This document shows positions 25,773-32,731 of a stretch of 34,275 nucleotides of DNA, piece after piece (the stretch's first letter is position 1; the number at the start of each line of letters is the position of its first letter). The notes under the pieces were generated by a model. It saw only the letters and a program-made list of their open reading frames with translations. It was not told the origin of the DNA and did not search any database. This stretch comes from JAGMES01 sp023128035 (GTDB lineage: Bacteria > Bacillota > Halanaerobiia > DY22613), in NCBI GenBank assembly GCA_030627905.1, contig DAOVRZ010000057.1:1-34275 (forward strand), read 5' to 3'. A program made the translations under genes and the position numbers.

Positions 25773-25988
25773 TTAAATAGATACACTAATATTTTCTGCC
25801 AAACGTCTGCCAACAGCAATCTCCTGAAATCGCTTTCTTAGAATAACTGGCCCGGCAGGTATCTTCTCAATACACTCAACCTCTGCACCTTCTTGAATCC
25901 CAAAACGTATCGCCTGTACCCGAATCCGACTATCTGGAATATGTTCAATTTTTACTTTGGTTCCCTTTTCTACTTGAGCTAACGTCAT
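25773..25988 (-). CDS. feoA: FeoA-type small SH3-like protein (FeoA1)
   Basis: 71 aa from ATG at 25988 (MTLAQVEKGTKVKIEHIP), with TAGGAGG at 8 nt; an alternative at 26042 adds an unlikely N-terminus and would cross a Fur box. The SH3-like pattern of FeoA is present: KIEHIPDSRIRVQAIRFGI, EGAEVECIEKIPAGPVILRK, EIAVGRRLAENI. FeoA assists FeoB by binding its cytosolic part. It is the first gene of operon 1, 238 nt before feoB1; the gap holds a repeat hairpin and a broken small ORF. Two Fur-type boxes lie upstream. Confidence 0.92.
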   Translation of the reverse strand: MTLAQVEKGTKVKIEHIPDSRIRVQAIRFGIQEGAEVECIEKIPAGPVILRKRFQEIAVGRRLAENISVSI

Positions 25989-26011
25989 CTTGATCAACCT
26001 CCTATTGTAAA

Positions 26012-26026
26012 TGAAATTCATTATCA
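26012..26026. promoter_or_regulatory. Fur-type box proximal to feoA1
   Basis: TGAAATTCATTATCA: 13 of 15 match to the 7-1-7 pattern TGATAATNATTATCA. Lies in the feoA1 leader just before the ribosome site. Confidence 0.6.
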
Positions 26027-26071
26027 GTAAAATGGTTTTCAAAAACCCAACTAAGTGGGCTGTTAACTAAT

Positions 26072-26086
26072 TGAAACTGATTATCA
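26072..26086. promoter_or_regulatory. Fur-type box downstream of the feoA1 promoter
   Basis: TGAAACTGATTATCA: 13 of 15 match to TGATAATNATTATCA. Centred about 12 nt after the predicted start site at 26091, so iron-loaded repressor would block early elongation or initiation. Confidence 0.65.
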
Positions 26087-26097
26087 ATCGCACTCTC

Positions 26098-26126
26098 ATT
26101 TTACCATACTTTTTGATAAAATTCAA
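26098..26126 (-). promoter_or_regulatory. Promoter of the feoA1-feoB1 operon
   Basis: -35 TTGAAT (26121-26126), 17-nt spacer, -10 TAAAAT (26098-26103) on the minus strand, followed by two Fur-type boxes and the feoA1 gene. Confidence 0.65.
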
Positions 26127-26174
26127 GTACCGAGCACATATATTTTTACACATCTTTCATTTGAGTCAATAACA

Positions 26175-26229
26175 AAATCACCCTACTTCATATTTACCCA
26201 CCATGGGTTAATATAAAGCAGGGTGATTT
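26175..26229 (-). terminator. Probable terminator of the feoB2 operon
   Basis: 25-nt arms 26175-26199 and 26205-26229 around ACCAT. Two of the three non-identical positions form G-U pairs only in the minus-strand RNA, and a T-rich tail (TTTTGTTATT) follows in that direction. It overlaps the left edge of the mini-element at 26227 by 3 nt. Confidence 0.65.
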
Positions 26230-26345
26230 ATCTTTTGAGTTAAGACCCCCACTTCTATAAGTGGCGGGAATTGTTTTTAATCTTCAGTGGGGGTAGAATC
26301 CCCAACTGAAGCCCCTATGTTCAGCTTTAACTGGACGAGTTCACT
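26227..26345 (+). mobile_element. IS200/IS605-like mini-element, copy 2
   Basis: Same parts and order as 23142-23260: TTTATCTTTTGA, hairpin CCCCCACTT/AAGTGGCGGG, ATTGTTTTTAATC, hairpin CTTCAGTGGGG...CCCCAACTGAAG, hairpin GTTCAGCTTTAACTGGAC, end GAGTTCACT. Length 119 bp in both copies. The flanks differ after the final TTCACT. No transposase. Confidence 0.55.
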
Positions 26346-26371
26346 AAGGTAGTTGAGAAACAAATTGTATT

Positions 26372-26512
26372 TTAAGCTTTAATTTCAGTTTTACATGCAC
26401 TACAGTTTCCAGAACAACAATCACAATCTTGTGTAGTAAACATTTTATAAACTTTCCATATAGTAAAACCAACAGCCAATATACCAATTGTAATTAATAA
26501 TAGCTGATCCAT
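26372..26512 (-). CDS. FeoB-associated Cys-rich membrane protein (46 aa)
   Basis: MDQLLLITIGILAVGFTIW is one membrane helix, followed by a Cys cluster CDCCSGNCSACK. This is the pattern of the FeoB-associated Cys-rich membrane protein family, often encoded after feoB. AAAGGAGG precedes the ATG at 26512. It lies 50 nt after feoB2, so it belongs to operon 2. Function is unproven; a metal-sensing or FeoC-like role is suggested for the family. Confidence 0.85.
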   Translation of the reverse strand: MDQLLLITIGILAVGFTIWKVYKMFTTQDCDCCSGNCSACKTEIKA

Positions 26513-26562
26513 TTTTACCTCCTTTAAAGCCGATGTAATTACTGTGTTATTACATCTTATGT

Positions 26563-28599
26563 TTAACCCAAACCAATCAACTTACCACCTTGATAGACGA
26601 TAAAAGCTAAAATCCAACCAAGCACCAGACTATATCCTACTGCAAAAGCAGTCCATTTCCAGGAATTAGTTTCTCTTTTGATCGCTCCAATTGCAGCAAC
26701 ACAAGGCACATAAATCAATGTCATAACCAAAAATGCGTAAGCACTTAGAGGAGTAAAATGTCCTCTTAATACTTCTGTTAGACTTCCTTCCTCTACTCCA
26801 TATACAACACCAAAGGTTCCAACTACTACTTCTTTAGCAAGAAGTCCAAAGACCAGAGCGACAGCAGCTTGCCATGTTCCAAAACCAAGAGGTTTAAAAA
26901 CTGGGGCAACGAAAGATCCTATTTGACCTATCAAACTTTGTTCACTTGCATACTCTACGCCTAATGGGAAATTAGAAAGCACCCAGATTAATACAACAAC
27001 ACCAAAGATAATTGTAGTAGCTTTTTTAACAAAAGAACTTCCTTTATTCCACATATGAACAAAAATACCTTTTAATGTAGGAATTCGATAGGGTGGAAGT
27101 TCCATCACAAAAGGAGATGGTTCACCTTTAAAAAGCGTTTTACTAAAGATTTTGGCCGTAATTATTGCAATCACAATTCCTAAAACATACAGTGAAAAAA
27201 TCATCCATCCCTGACTAGCTGCAAAAAATGCACTTCCAAACAAAACATAGACTGGAAGTCTTGCTAAACAGGACATAAATGGATTAATAAGTATTGCAAT
27301 CATACGATCTTTTTTATTCTCCAAAGTCCGTGTAGCCATAATACCAGGTACATTACATCCAAAACCAATGATCATCGATATAAATGATTTACCATGTAAA
27401 CCTAACGCTGTCATCAGTCGATCCATCACATAAGCACCACGAGCCATATATCCACTATCTTCAAGAAGCGAAATTGCTAAAAAGACCAGAAGTATTGGTG
27501 GTAAAAAGACTAAAACAGATCCAACACCACCTATGACACCATCCATAACAAAGGAAATCAACATTTCGGAAGCACCAATATTTTCTAAACCAGCGGAAGC
27601 CAATCCTCCTAAATACTCGAAAAATGTCTCAACCCAACCGATCAATGGATCTCCTAGCTTAAAAGTAAACTGAAAAACCAGCCACATAACTACTGTAAAC
27701 AAAGGAATTCCTATGATCCTATGAGTAACAACCTTATCGATTTTATCTGATAGAGTCTCTTTAGTAGTCTGAGGTCGTTTTACACATTTTTTAGTTATTT
27801 CAGCGATAAACTGATAACGTTGATCAATTATTATAGTCTCAACTTCTTCATCTAAAACTTCTAAAATACGCTGTTTACTTTTTTCAACCTGTGCGATTAC
27901 TTTGTCTTTAGATTCGATCTCTTTTAATAGATGTTTATCATCTTCTAACAATTTTATCGCCAACCAACGCAATGGATAGCTTGCGCTAAGATCCATATAT
28001 ACAGAGAGCACCTTTTGAAGGGTCTCTAACTCCTCTTCAATCTCTCTTCCATAATCAATTTTAAAAGTTTTCTCAGCTTTTTTTTGTTCAACTGCTGATT
28101 TTAATAATTCATTTACCCCTTCCTTTTTTGTAGCAATTGTTGGTATCGTGGGTAATCCTAGGAGATTAGATAACTTTTTTACATCTATTTGAATTTCTCT
28201 TGCTTTAGCTTCATCCATCATATTTAATGCGATGACAACATCAACATTCATCTCTAAAATCTGCGTTGTTAAGTAAAGGTTACGTTCTAAGTTTGTAGCA
28301 TCAACAACATTTATAACTACATCAGGATTTTCTTTTACTATATAATCCCGAGCAATCATCTCATCCTCTGAATATGCTCCAAGACTATATGTTCCTGGTA
28401 AATCAATTATGTTTACTGATTTTCCTTGATATATTGCTTTTCCTTCTTTTTTCTCTACAGTCACACCAGGCCAGTTACCTACATGCTGTCTGGCACCAGT
28501 CAGGCTATTAAATAAACTAGTTTTTCCAGCATTAGGATTACCAGCAAGGGCTATATTAAACTGTCCATCTTTTTTTAAAGCATTACTTATATTCGCCAT
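26563..28599 (-). CDS. feoB: Ferrous iron transporter FeoB (FeoB2, classic type)
   Basis: About 678 aa from ATG at 28599 (MANISNALKK), behind AAAGGTGAG; a GTG at 28608 lies within that site. G1 GNPNAGKTS at 20-28, DLPGTYSLGAYSEDE (G3 and switch), NMMDEA (G4). Gate domains carry the classic GFGCNVPGIMATR and CLARLPVYVLF motifs, with LLAKEVVVGTFGVVYG and a C-terminal PCVAAIGAIKRE. It imports Fe2+ under anaerobic conditions, with GTP hydrolysis in the N-terminal domain. Third gene of operon 2, preceded by a perfect DtxR-type palindrome. Confidence 0.98.
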   Translation of the reverse strand: MANISNALKKDGQFNIALAGNPNAGKTSLFNSLTGARQHVGNWPGVTVEKKEGKAIYQGKSVNIIDLPGTYSLGAYSEDEMIARDYIVKENPDVVINVVDATNLERNLYLTTQILEMNVDVVIALNMMDEAKAREIQIDVKKLSNLLGLPTIPTIATKKEGVNELLKSAVEQKKAEKTFKIDYGREIEEELETLQKVLSVYMDLSASYPLRWLAIKLLEDDKHLLKEIESKDKVIAQVEKSKQRILEVLDEEVETIIIDQRYQFIAEITKKCVKRPQTTKETLSDKIDKVVTHRIIGIPLFTVVMWLVFQFTFKLGDPLIGWVETFFEYLGGLASAGLENIGASEMLISFVMDGVIGGVGSVLVFLPPILLVFLAISLLEDSGYMARGAYVMDRLMTALGLHGKSFISMIIGFGCNVPGIMATRTLENKKDRMIAILINPFMSCLARLPVYVLFGSAFFAASQGWMIFSLYVLGIVIAIITAKIFSKTLFKGEPSPFVMELPPYRIPTLKGIFVHMWNKGSSFVKKATTIIFGVVVLIWVLSNFPLGVEYASEQSLIGQIGSFVAPVFKPLGFGTWQAAVALVFGLLAKEVVVGTFGVVYGVEEGSLTEVLRGHFTPLSAYAFLVMTLIYVPCVAAIGAIKRETNSWKWTAFAVGYSLVLGWILAFIVYQGGKLIGLG

Positions 28600-28614
28600 A
28601 TTTCTCACCTTTCC

Positions 28615-28638
28615 AAATGTTAGGTTAACCTAACATTT
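28615..28638. promoter_or_regulatory. 24-bp perfect palindrome (DtxR-type operator) before feoB2
   Basis: The centre TGTTAGGTTAACCTAACA resembles the TTAGGTTAG...CTAACCTAA boxes of DtxR/IdeR regulators, and the symmetry extends to 24 bp. It lies in the 49-nt gap between feoA2 and feoB2. A TATAAT (28648-28653) overlaps the feoA2 stop, but no good -35 is seen. A second, similar box precedes the regulator gene. Confidence 0.7.
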
Positions 28639-28648
28639 ACTTGTAAAA

Positions 28649-28882
28649 TTATACTCCCTCGACAAAAATTTTTTGAGCCATTCCACGTCCTACAGCCATT
28701 CTACTCTCTTTAACAATAACAATCAATGGACCACTATCATTTCGAATCACCTTAATTGTTGAACCCTTATTAAAACCCATCTCCATTAAACGTTCCCTAA
28801 ACCCTTTTCCACCTACAATTTCTTTAATCTTGCCATTTTGACCAGAAACCATCAATCCTAAAGGCAAAGCACTAGCCATCAT
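28649..28882 (-). CDS. feoA: FeoA-type small SH3-like protein (FeoA2)
   Basis: 77 aa. ALPLGLMVSGQNGKIKEIVGGKGFRERLMEMGF, then STIKVIRNDSGPLIVIVKESRMAVGRGMAQKI: the FeoA SH3-like pattern with the conserved RL-MG core. It differs clearly from FeoA1. Start at 28882, one base after the stop of the DtxR-FeoA regulator, so the two are co-translated. Its stop codon TAA lies within the TATAAT that may drive feoB2. Confidence 0.93.
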   Translation of the reverse strand: MMASALPLGLMVSGQNGKIKEIVGGKGFRERLMEMGFNKGSTIKVIRNDSGPLIVIVKESRMAVGRGMAQKIFVEGV

Positions 28883-28883
28883 A

Positions 28884-29549
28884 TTATATCACCTCTACAA
28901 AAATTTCTGAAGCTTCATTTTTTCTCAAAGTTAATTTATAACCTCTAACTTTGACCTCAATCGGATCACCTAAAGGAGCAACACCTTCTACTGTGATCTC
29001 AGTACCTGATACAAGTCCCATATCCATCACACGTCTCCGCAAATCACCTTTCAAAGTCAACCGTACTATCTTACCACGCATACCTGGACTTAAATCTCTT
29101 AAAGCCTTTATCTTTTGAGTTGCCATATCACTCACCTCCGTCATCTTTTTATCATTATTAATATCTAAAGCTTTTACATTTGAATACTCAACAATTTTTT
29201 CCACTGTTAGAGGACTAATTACATGTTCTATAGCACAGGCATCTTTTTCAGCAACTTCTGGACTCACCCCTAATACTTCAACCAAAAAGGTCTTTATAAC
29301 CTGATGCTTTTTTTTAATCTTTCCAGCAAACTCCTTTCCTTTCTTGGTAAGCTCAACAGGTCCATATTTTTCATGCTGAAGTAAATTCATTTCAACCATA
29401 CTTTTAACTGCTTGATTAACGCTAGATTTTGCAATATTTAAATGATTAGCCAGATCTGTAATCCTAACTATCCCATTTTGTATAGAAATATTTAAAATTA
29501 CTTCTAAATAATTTTCAATTGTTGGAGAAAGAGTCAACGTATTTTCCAT
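28884..29549 (-). CDS. DtxR-family metalloregulator fused to a FeoA domain
   Basis: 221 aa. Residues 1-65 form a winged helix (YLEVILNISIQ, ITDLANHLNIAKSSVNQAVK). Residues 66-130 are the DtxR dimerisation and metal domain (VLGVSPEVAEKDACAIEHVIS, with C, E and H as probable ligands). From about 145 a FeoA/SH3-like domain follows (DLSPGMRGKIVRLTLKGDL, RRRVMDMGLVSGTEITVEG, YKLTLRKNEASEIFVEV). ATG at 29549 with AAAGGAG. Family members sense Fe2+ or Mn2+ and repress uptake genes. Two TGTTAG-type palindromes, one before its own gene and one before feoB2, are the probable targets. It is the first gene of operon 2, so autoregulation is likely. Confidence 0.92.
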   Translation of the reverse strand: MENTLTLSPTIENYLEVILNISIQNGIVRITDLANHLNIAKSSVNQAVKSMVEMNLLQHEKYGPVELTKKGKEFAGKIKKKHQVIKTFLVEVLGVSPEVAEKDACAIEHVISPLTVEKIVEYSNVKALDINNDKKMTEVSDMATQKIKALRDLSPGMRGKIVRLTLKGDLRRRVMDMGLVSGTEITVEGVAPLGDPIEVKVRGYKLTLRKNEASEIFVEVI

Positions 29550-29572
29550 TAATATTGTCTCCTTTATAAGAC

Positions 29573-29592
29573 ATGTTAGAGTTACCTAACAT
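29573..29592. promoter_or_regulatory. DtxR-type palindrome before the regulator gene
   Basis: ATGTTAGAGTTACCTAACAT: the same TGTTAG...CCTAACA arms as the box at 28615-28638, with a less symmetric centre. Located about 30-48 nt after the predicted start of transcription, before the regulator's ribosome site. Confidence 0.65.
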
Positions 29593-29598
29593 TGAGAT

Positions 29599-29613
29599 TG
29601 ATAATCTTTATCA
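29599..29613. promoter_or_regulatory. Near-consensus Fur box of operon 2
   Basis: TGATAATCTTTATCA matches TGATAATNATTATCA at 14 of 15 positions. Centred about 15 nt after the predicted transcription start, like the box of operon 1. Confidence 0.75.
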
Positions 29614-29627
29614 TTTACTACACTCTT

Positions 29628-29656
29628 ATATTACCACATAAATTTGTGTTTGTCAA
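29628..29656 (-). promoter_or_regulatory. Promoter of feo operon 2
   Basis: -35 TTGACA (29651-29656), 17-nt spacer, -10 TAATAT (29628-29633) on the minus strand. It is followed by the Fur box and the DtxR-type palindrome. Confidence 0.7.
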
Positions 29657-29695
29657 AAGCTTTTTTAAAAATTTGCAGTGAAATTTTAAATAAAA

Positions 29696-29731
29696 AAGTC
29701 CCAACCAATTTGCAAAAATTGATCAGAACTT
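29696..29731 (-). terminator. Repeated terminator, copy 1 (after the TOPRIM-like gene)
   Basis: 16-bp stem with four G-U pairs around TTGC, followed by TTTTTT on the minus strand. The core is almost identical to the terminator at 31848-31883; similarity continues on both sides for about 50 nt. Confidence 0.85.
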
Positions 29732-29749
29732 AAAGGAAGATTTTTAATT

Positions 29750-30505
29750 TTACAACAACAATTTTTTTATAAATTCATTTAATCTTAAAACAGATTCAAG
29801 TTCTTCTATTGTTCTTTGACAAAACCAATTATCATCCTGAATTGATACTTGATTAGCTTTCCCTGGTTTTAATACATTAGCAATACAGCCAATAATAGCC
29901 TTCTTTTGCTTAGACTCTGATAACTTGTACTTTTTATCGAAAGATTGAACATAATGAATGGCTGCATCTAATATATCTTTATATGAAACAGAGGCACACT
30001 CTAACAATAAATTTTCCAAATTACCACTACTCATATTATCAGGAAAAACATATACTCCTGTCTTAAGACTTTCATTAGAAACTTCTCCAGGTATGCAAGG
30101 TAAAAAATTATCTTTTAAAAAATCATTTTCTGACTTATTTAACTCTGCTATCAATCTAGTTAAACGCATCTGTGGACCCATATGATCTGCATCAAAAAAG
30201 ACAGCAATTCCTGATAACAGTTCTTCATCAAGATTAGTAAGACTAGCATTTAAAGTTTTAACTAATTGTGTATCTCCTTTCCCACTTTGAATAGCAACAG
30301 ATAATTCATCTGACTGATAAAATATTGGGATTGGAACACGTTTCAAAAGATCTCCTTTAGGTGGAAACTTATATTGAATAGTTTTTCTCCAGAATTTATC
30401 TAAATTTTTTACTTCACGAACCAGTTTTAATCTATTGATAGTTAACATTTTTCCAATTGCCGCAATATCATGTTGACCCTTTGCAACAAAATAGAAATAT
30501 TTCAT
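29750..30505 (-). CDS. TOPRIM-like protein (DUF3226/DUF4435-like), partner of the ATPase
   Basis: About 251 aa from ATG at 30505 (MKYFYFVAKGQHD), with GAGGTG at 6 nt; the GTG at 30514 lies in that site. TOPRIM-type features: an N-terminal strand FYFVAKGQHD (the usual Glu is replaced), the acidic motif AVFFDADHMG (FDAD at 104-107), and GVYVFPDNMSSGNLENLLLE (Glu at about 164). TOPRIM domains cut or bind nucleic acid. It follows the ATPase by 5 nt and its ribosome site lies inside the ATPase gene, so the two are one unit. This ATPase plus TOPRIM layout resembles PARIS (AriA/AriB) and OLD-type defence systems. The family name is my judgement and needs a profile search. Confidence 0.6.
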   Translation of the reverse strand: MKYFYFVAKGQHDIAAIGKMLTINRLKLVREVKNLDKFWRKTIQYKFPPKGDLLKRVPIPIFYQSDELSVAIQSGKGDTQLVKTLNASLTNLDEELLSGIAVFFDADHMGPQMRLTRLIAELNKSENDFLKDNFLPCIPGEVSNESLKTGVYVFPDNMSSGNLENLLLECASVSYKDILDAAIHYVQSFDKKYKLSESKQKKAIIGCIANVLKPGKANQVSIQDDNWFCQRTIEELESVLRLNEFIKKLLL

Positions 30506-30510
30506 TATTT

Positions 30511-31641
30511 TCACCTCACATCCTGACCCAATTCATATCTTAAATCGTACAATGTTTTCCCTGAAAATCTTTTTGCAATTGTAGCTTCTTCTTTCACTTC
30601 AAGACGATATGTAGCTAAATTATCTAAACAGTCTTCGCTTGCTTCTAAAACAGCATCTATCGCCTCCAAACTATGTGTTGTAGCAAATAGTTGTACTTTA
30701 AAAAGTTTACAAACATCAACTAACCATGAAAAAATGTTTCCCAGAACTTCGGTGTGAATTGCTGTTTCAAGCTCATCAATTAATAATACTCCTCCCCTAC
30801 AGTTTACTACCTCTGAGGCTAGTGTGACAGCTTTTCGTACACCATCACCAAACGTAGAAAGAGGTGATGTGCCTAAAACTTTATGTTTTATATATGGTAT
30901 AAACTTACTCCCAAGTCGTTTTGTATCAGAAGGAAGAAATTCAATTCCTTCAATATTTTTATCGAAAAGCTGTAGTGCATCTATAACTTTCGGGCGATAG
31001 TCAGAATCTATTGCTTGAATTAATGCTTGTGAAAAATATTGTTCAAGACGATACTCGACGGGAGTTAAAAATCGAGTATGAATTATAGGTTGAGAGGTTC
31101 GAATTTCTATAGGTGAATTTTCTTCTATCTCAAATCTAATTTTTTTAACATTACCATTCTTCAATAATTTAATATCTAGTTCAAGTATTCGCACCTCATC
31201 GTCTAAAAGATTATCCATTAATTCCTCTAAATTTTCATCATACTGTTTAATGTTTACATATTTTTTTTCTTTACCTTGAATCACTAATTCAATTTTTTCA
31301 TTGTGAATTATTGAAGATAAACCTATATTTTTCTTTCCGCCTTCTGCATCTTCTATTGATAATTTTTTATGCTCTTTTGGAAATAACCACATAATAGAAT
31401 TAATAAGTTCAAACTTTTTAAAAAGTATTCTACTTGAACCTGATAAAGAATCTCTTATTCGTGAAACCTTTACATAATGACTGAGGTCAAGAGGAAATTT
31501 GAACAACTCAATTGCTTCTAATATAGAAGTTTTGCCCGAATTATTTTTTCCAACGAAAATATTTATCATTTCAAACTTTCTAAGTTCTAAATCCTTTATC
31601 CCACGAAATCTATCGATGGTTAGTTCTTCAAGATGTCTCAT
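30511..31641 (-). CDS. ABC/SMC-type AAA ATPase of a two-gene cassette
   Basis: 376 aa. Walker A GKNNSGKTS (31-39) after the typical LTIDRFRGIKDLEL start; signature-like STFGDGVRKAV; Walker B LLIDELE (286-292, catalytic E290); D-loop region AIH; H-motif TTHSLEAID (321-329). This is the AAA_15/AAA_21 type seen in OLD, PARIS (AriA) and other defence ATPases, not a transporter ATPase. It has no transmembrane partner. ATG at 31641 with GAAGG upstream. Upstream is a 200-nt AT-rich gap and then the second terminator repeat. Function in phage defence is inference from the pairing. Confidence 0.85.
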   Translation of the reverse strand: MRHLEELTIDRFRGIKDLELRKFEMINIFVGKNNSGKTSILEAIELFKFPLDLSHYVKVSRIRDSLSGSSRILFKKFELINSIMWLFPKEHKKLSIEDAEGGKKNIGLSSIIHNEKIELVIQGKEKKYVNIKQYDENLEELMDNLLDDEVRILELDIKLLKNGNVKKIRFEIEENSPIEIRTSQPIIHTRFLTPVEYRLEQYFSQALIQAIDSDYRPKVIDALQLFDKNIEGIEFLPSDTKRLGSKFIPYIKHKVLGTSPLSTFGDGVRKAVTLASEVVNCRGGVLLIDELETAIHTEVLGNIFSWLVDVCKLFKVQLFATTHSLEAIDAVLEASEDCLDNLATYRLEVKEEATIAKRFSGKTLYDLRYELGQDVR

Positions 31642-31847
31642 TTACCTTCAATCCCTTCATTAATCATTTATTTCAATAATTTTTAATCAGTTTCTTTAAT
31701 TTATTCATCTGTATAAATAAAATTCATACTTTAACTTAATCTTTTCTCCATTATTCCCTAAAACCCTTTCTGCTACACCCCTATTAATTCTAAATCAACT
31801 TTCATATTTTATGATCAACCATTTTTTTGTTCGAGACTACACATAAA
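31642..31847. other. Leader region of the ATPase cassette, no gene recognised
   Basis: AT-rich. A short open stretch on the minus strand (ends KLKYEFYLYR, stop near 31721) lacks a start codon and may be a remnant or chance. No promoter stands out. Confidence 0.3.
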
Positions 31848-31883
31848 AAGTCCCAACCAATTTGCGAAAATTGATCAGAACTT
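31848..31883 (-). terminator. Repeated terminator, copy 2 (after the exported-protein gene)
   Basis: Same 16-bp stem as 29696-29731 with loop TCGC, then TTTTT on the minus strand. Follows the stop of the 31901-32599 gene by 17 nt. Confidence 0.85.
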
Positions 31884-31900
31884 AAAGAAAGATTCTTTAT

Positions 31901-32599
31901 TTACATACTTTCTACAAAAATATTCTCCTTTATCATAATAGCTTCACCGTAAACATTTCCATTTTCATCGGTAAATAAAAGATTAACAATAAGTTCATCA
32001 TACTTTCGACTATATGTAGCCATTGTTAAAGTAAAACTTGACATAGATATTTTAAAGCTAAAATTATCATTTGTATAAGAAATTTTTTCCATCAAATTGA
32101 CTAATTCATTTTCTAGCTTTTCACCATTTACGAAACTTAAATTTACTTCAAGCATATAAATAACTTCATTTTCTTCATCATGAACAATGACCATAATCCA
32201 TTCTGGCTCTTCAGTGTCAGATAGATCATAATCTTTCATTGTTTTATAAAGTGCTCTTAAAAACCTTGCTTTACTCTGTTCTTCAATAATTTTAAGGCTA
32301 GAATTCTGAAATATATCACTATATGCTTCGATGTTTAGATATGATTCCTCTTCATAACTATTTATGTATATGTAAAGTGGAAATGCAGTATATGAATTCC
32401 AAGCGTCATTAATAGATAAAATGATATACTTATATATTACCCGGTCTGTAACACCAGAAATATTGTAGTCTCGAATAATTTTATCGGCAAAATTAGATTT
32501 AAATATATAAATATCATTGTAATCAACTCGGATATTAGCTAAAGCACCCATAACAATCATACAAATAATACAAAAAGTCACTAGCAATTTTTTTATCAC
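31901..32599 (-). CDS. Exported protein of unknown function (232 aa)
   Basis: GTG start at 32599 behind a G-run (GAGGGGGGGGATGAT). Residues 1-21 (IKKLLVTFCIICMIVMGALA) form a signal peptide or anchor. The mature part is acidic and beta-rich, with many Tyr and Ile residues (DIYIFKSNF, YLNIEAYSD, EWIMVIVHDEENE, YGEAIMIKENIFVE). No catalytic motif is visible and I do not recognise the family. It is a single-gene unit between bpsA and the ATPase cassette, with its own terminator. Confidence 0.7.
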   Translation of the reverse strand: MIKKLLVTFCIICMIVMGALANIRVDYNDIYIFKSNFADKIIRDYNISGVTDRVIYKYIILSINDAWNSYTAFPLYIYINSYEEESYLNIEAYSDIFQNSSLKIIEEQSKARFLRALYKTMKDYDLSDTEEPEWIMVIVHDEENEVIYMLEVNLSFVNGEKLENELVNLMEKISYTNDNFSFKISMSSFTLTMATYSRKYDELIVNLLFTDENGNVYGEAIMIKENIFVESM

Positions 32600-32691
32600 A
32601 TCATCCCCCCCCTCATAATCAATTATTTGCTATCCCCTTCCTCAAGATTATATTATTCAAATTAAGAATGAGATGTTCTTTTTTATACAAT

Positions 32692-32727
32692 AAAAACAGC
32701 TACCCTAAAAATAGGATAGCTGTTTTT
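32692..32727 (-). terminator. Terminator of bpsA
   Basis: AAAAACAGCTA(T)CCTA / TAGG(G)TAGCTGTTTTT: about 15 bp with one wobble pair, loop TTTT region, 4 nt after the bpsA stop. The A- and T-runs make it usable in both directions. Confidence 0.92.
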
Positions 32728-32731
32728 AAAG

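Noticed and set aside
23142..26345. CRISPR array from the repeated hairpin units
   Set aside because: Only three copies, widely spaced, with long structured repeats and no regular spacers or cas genes.
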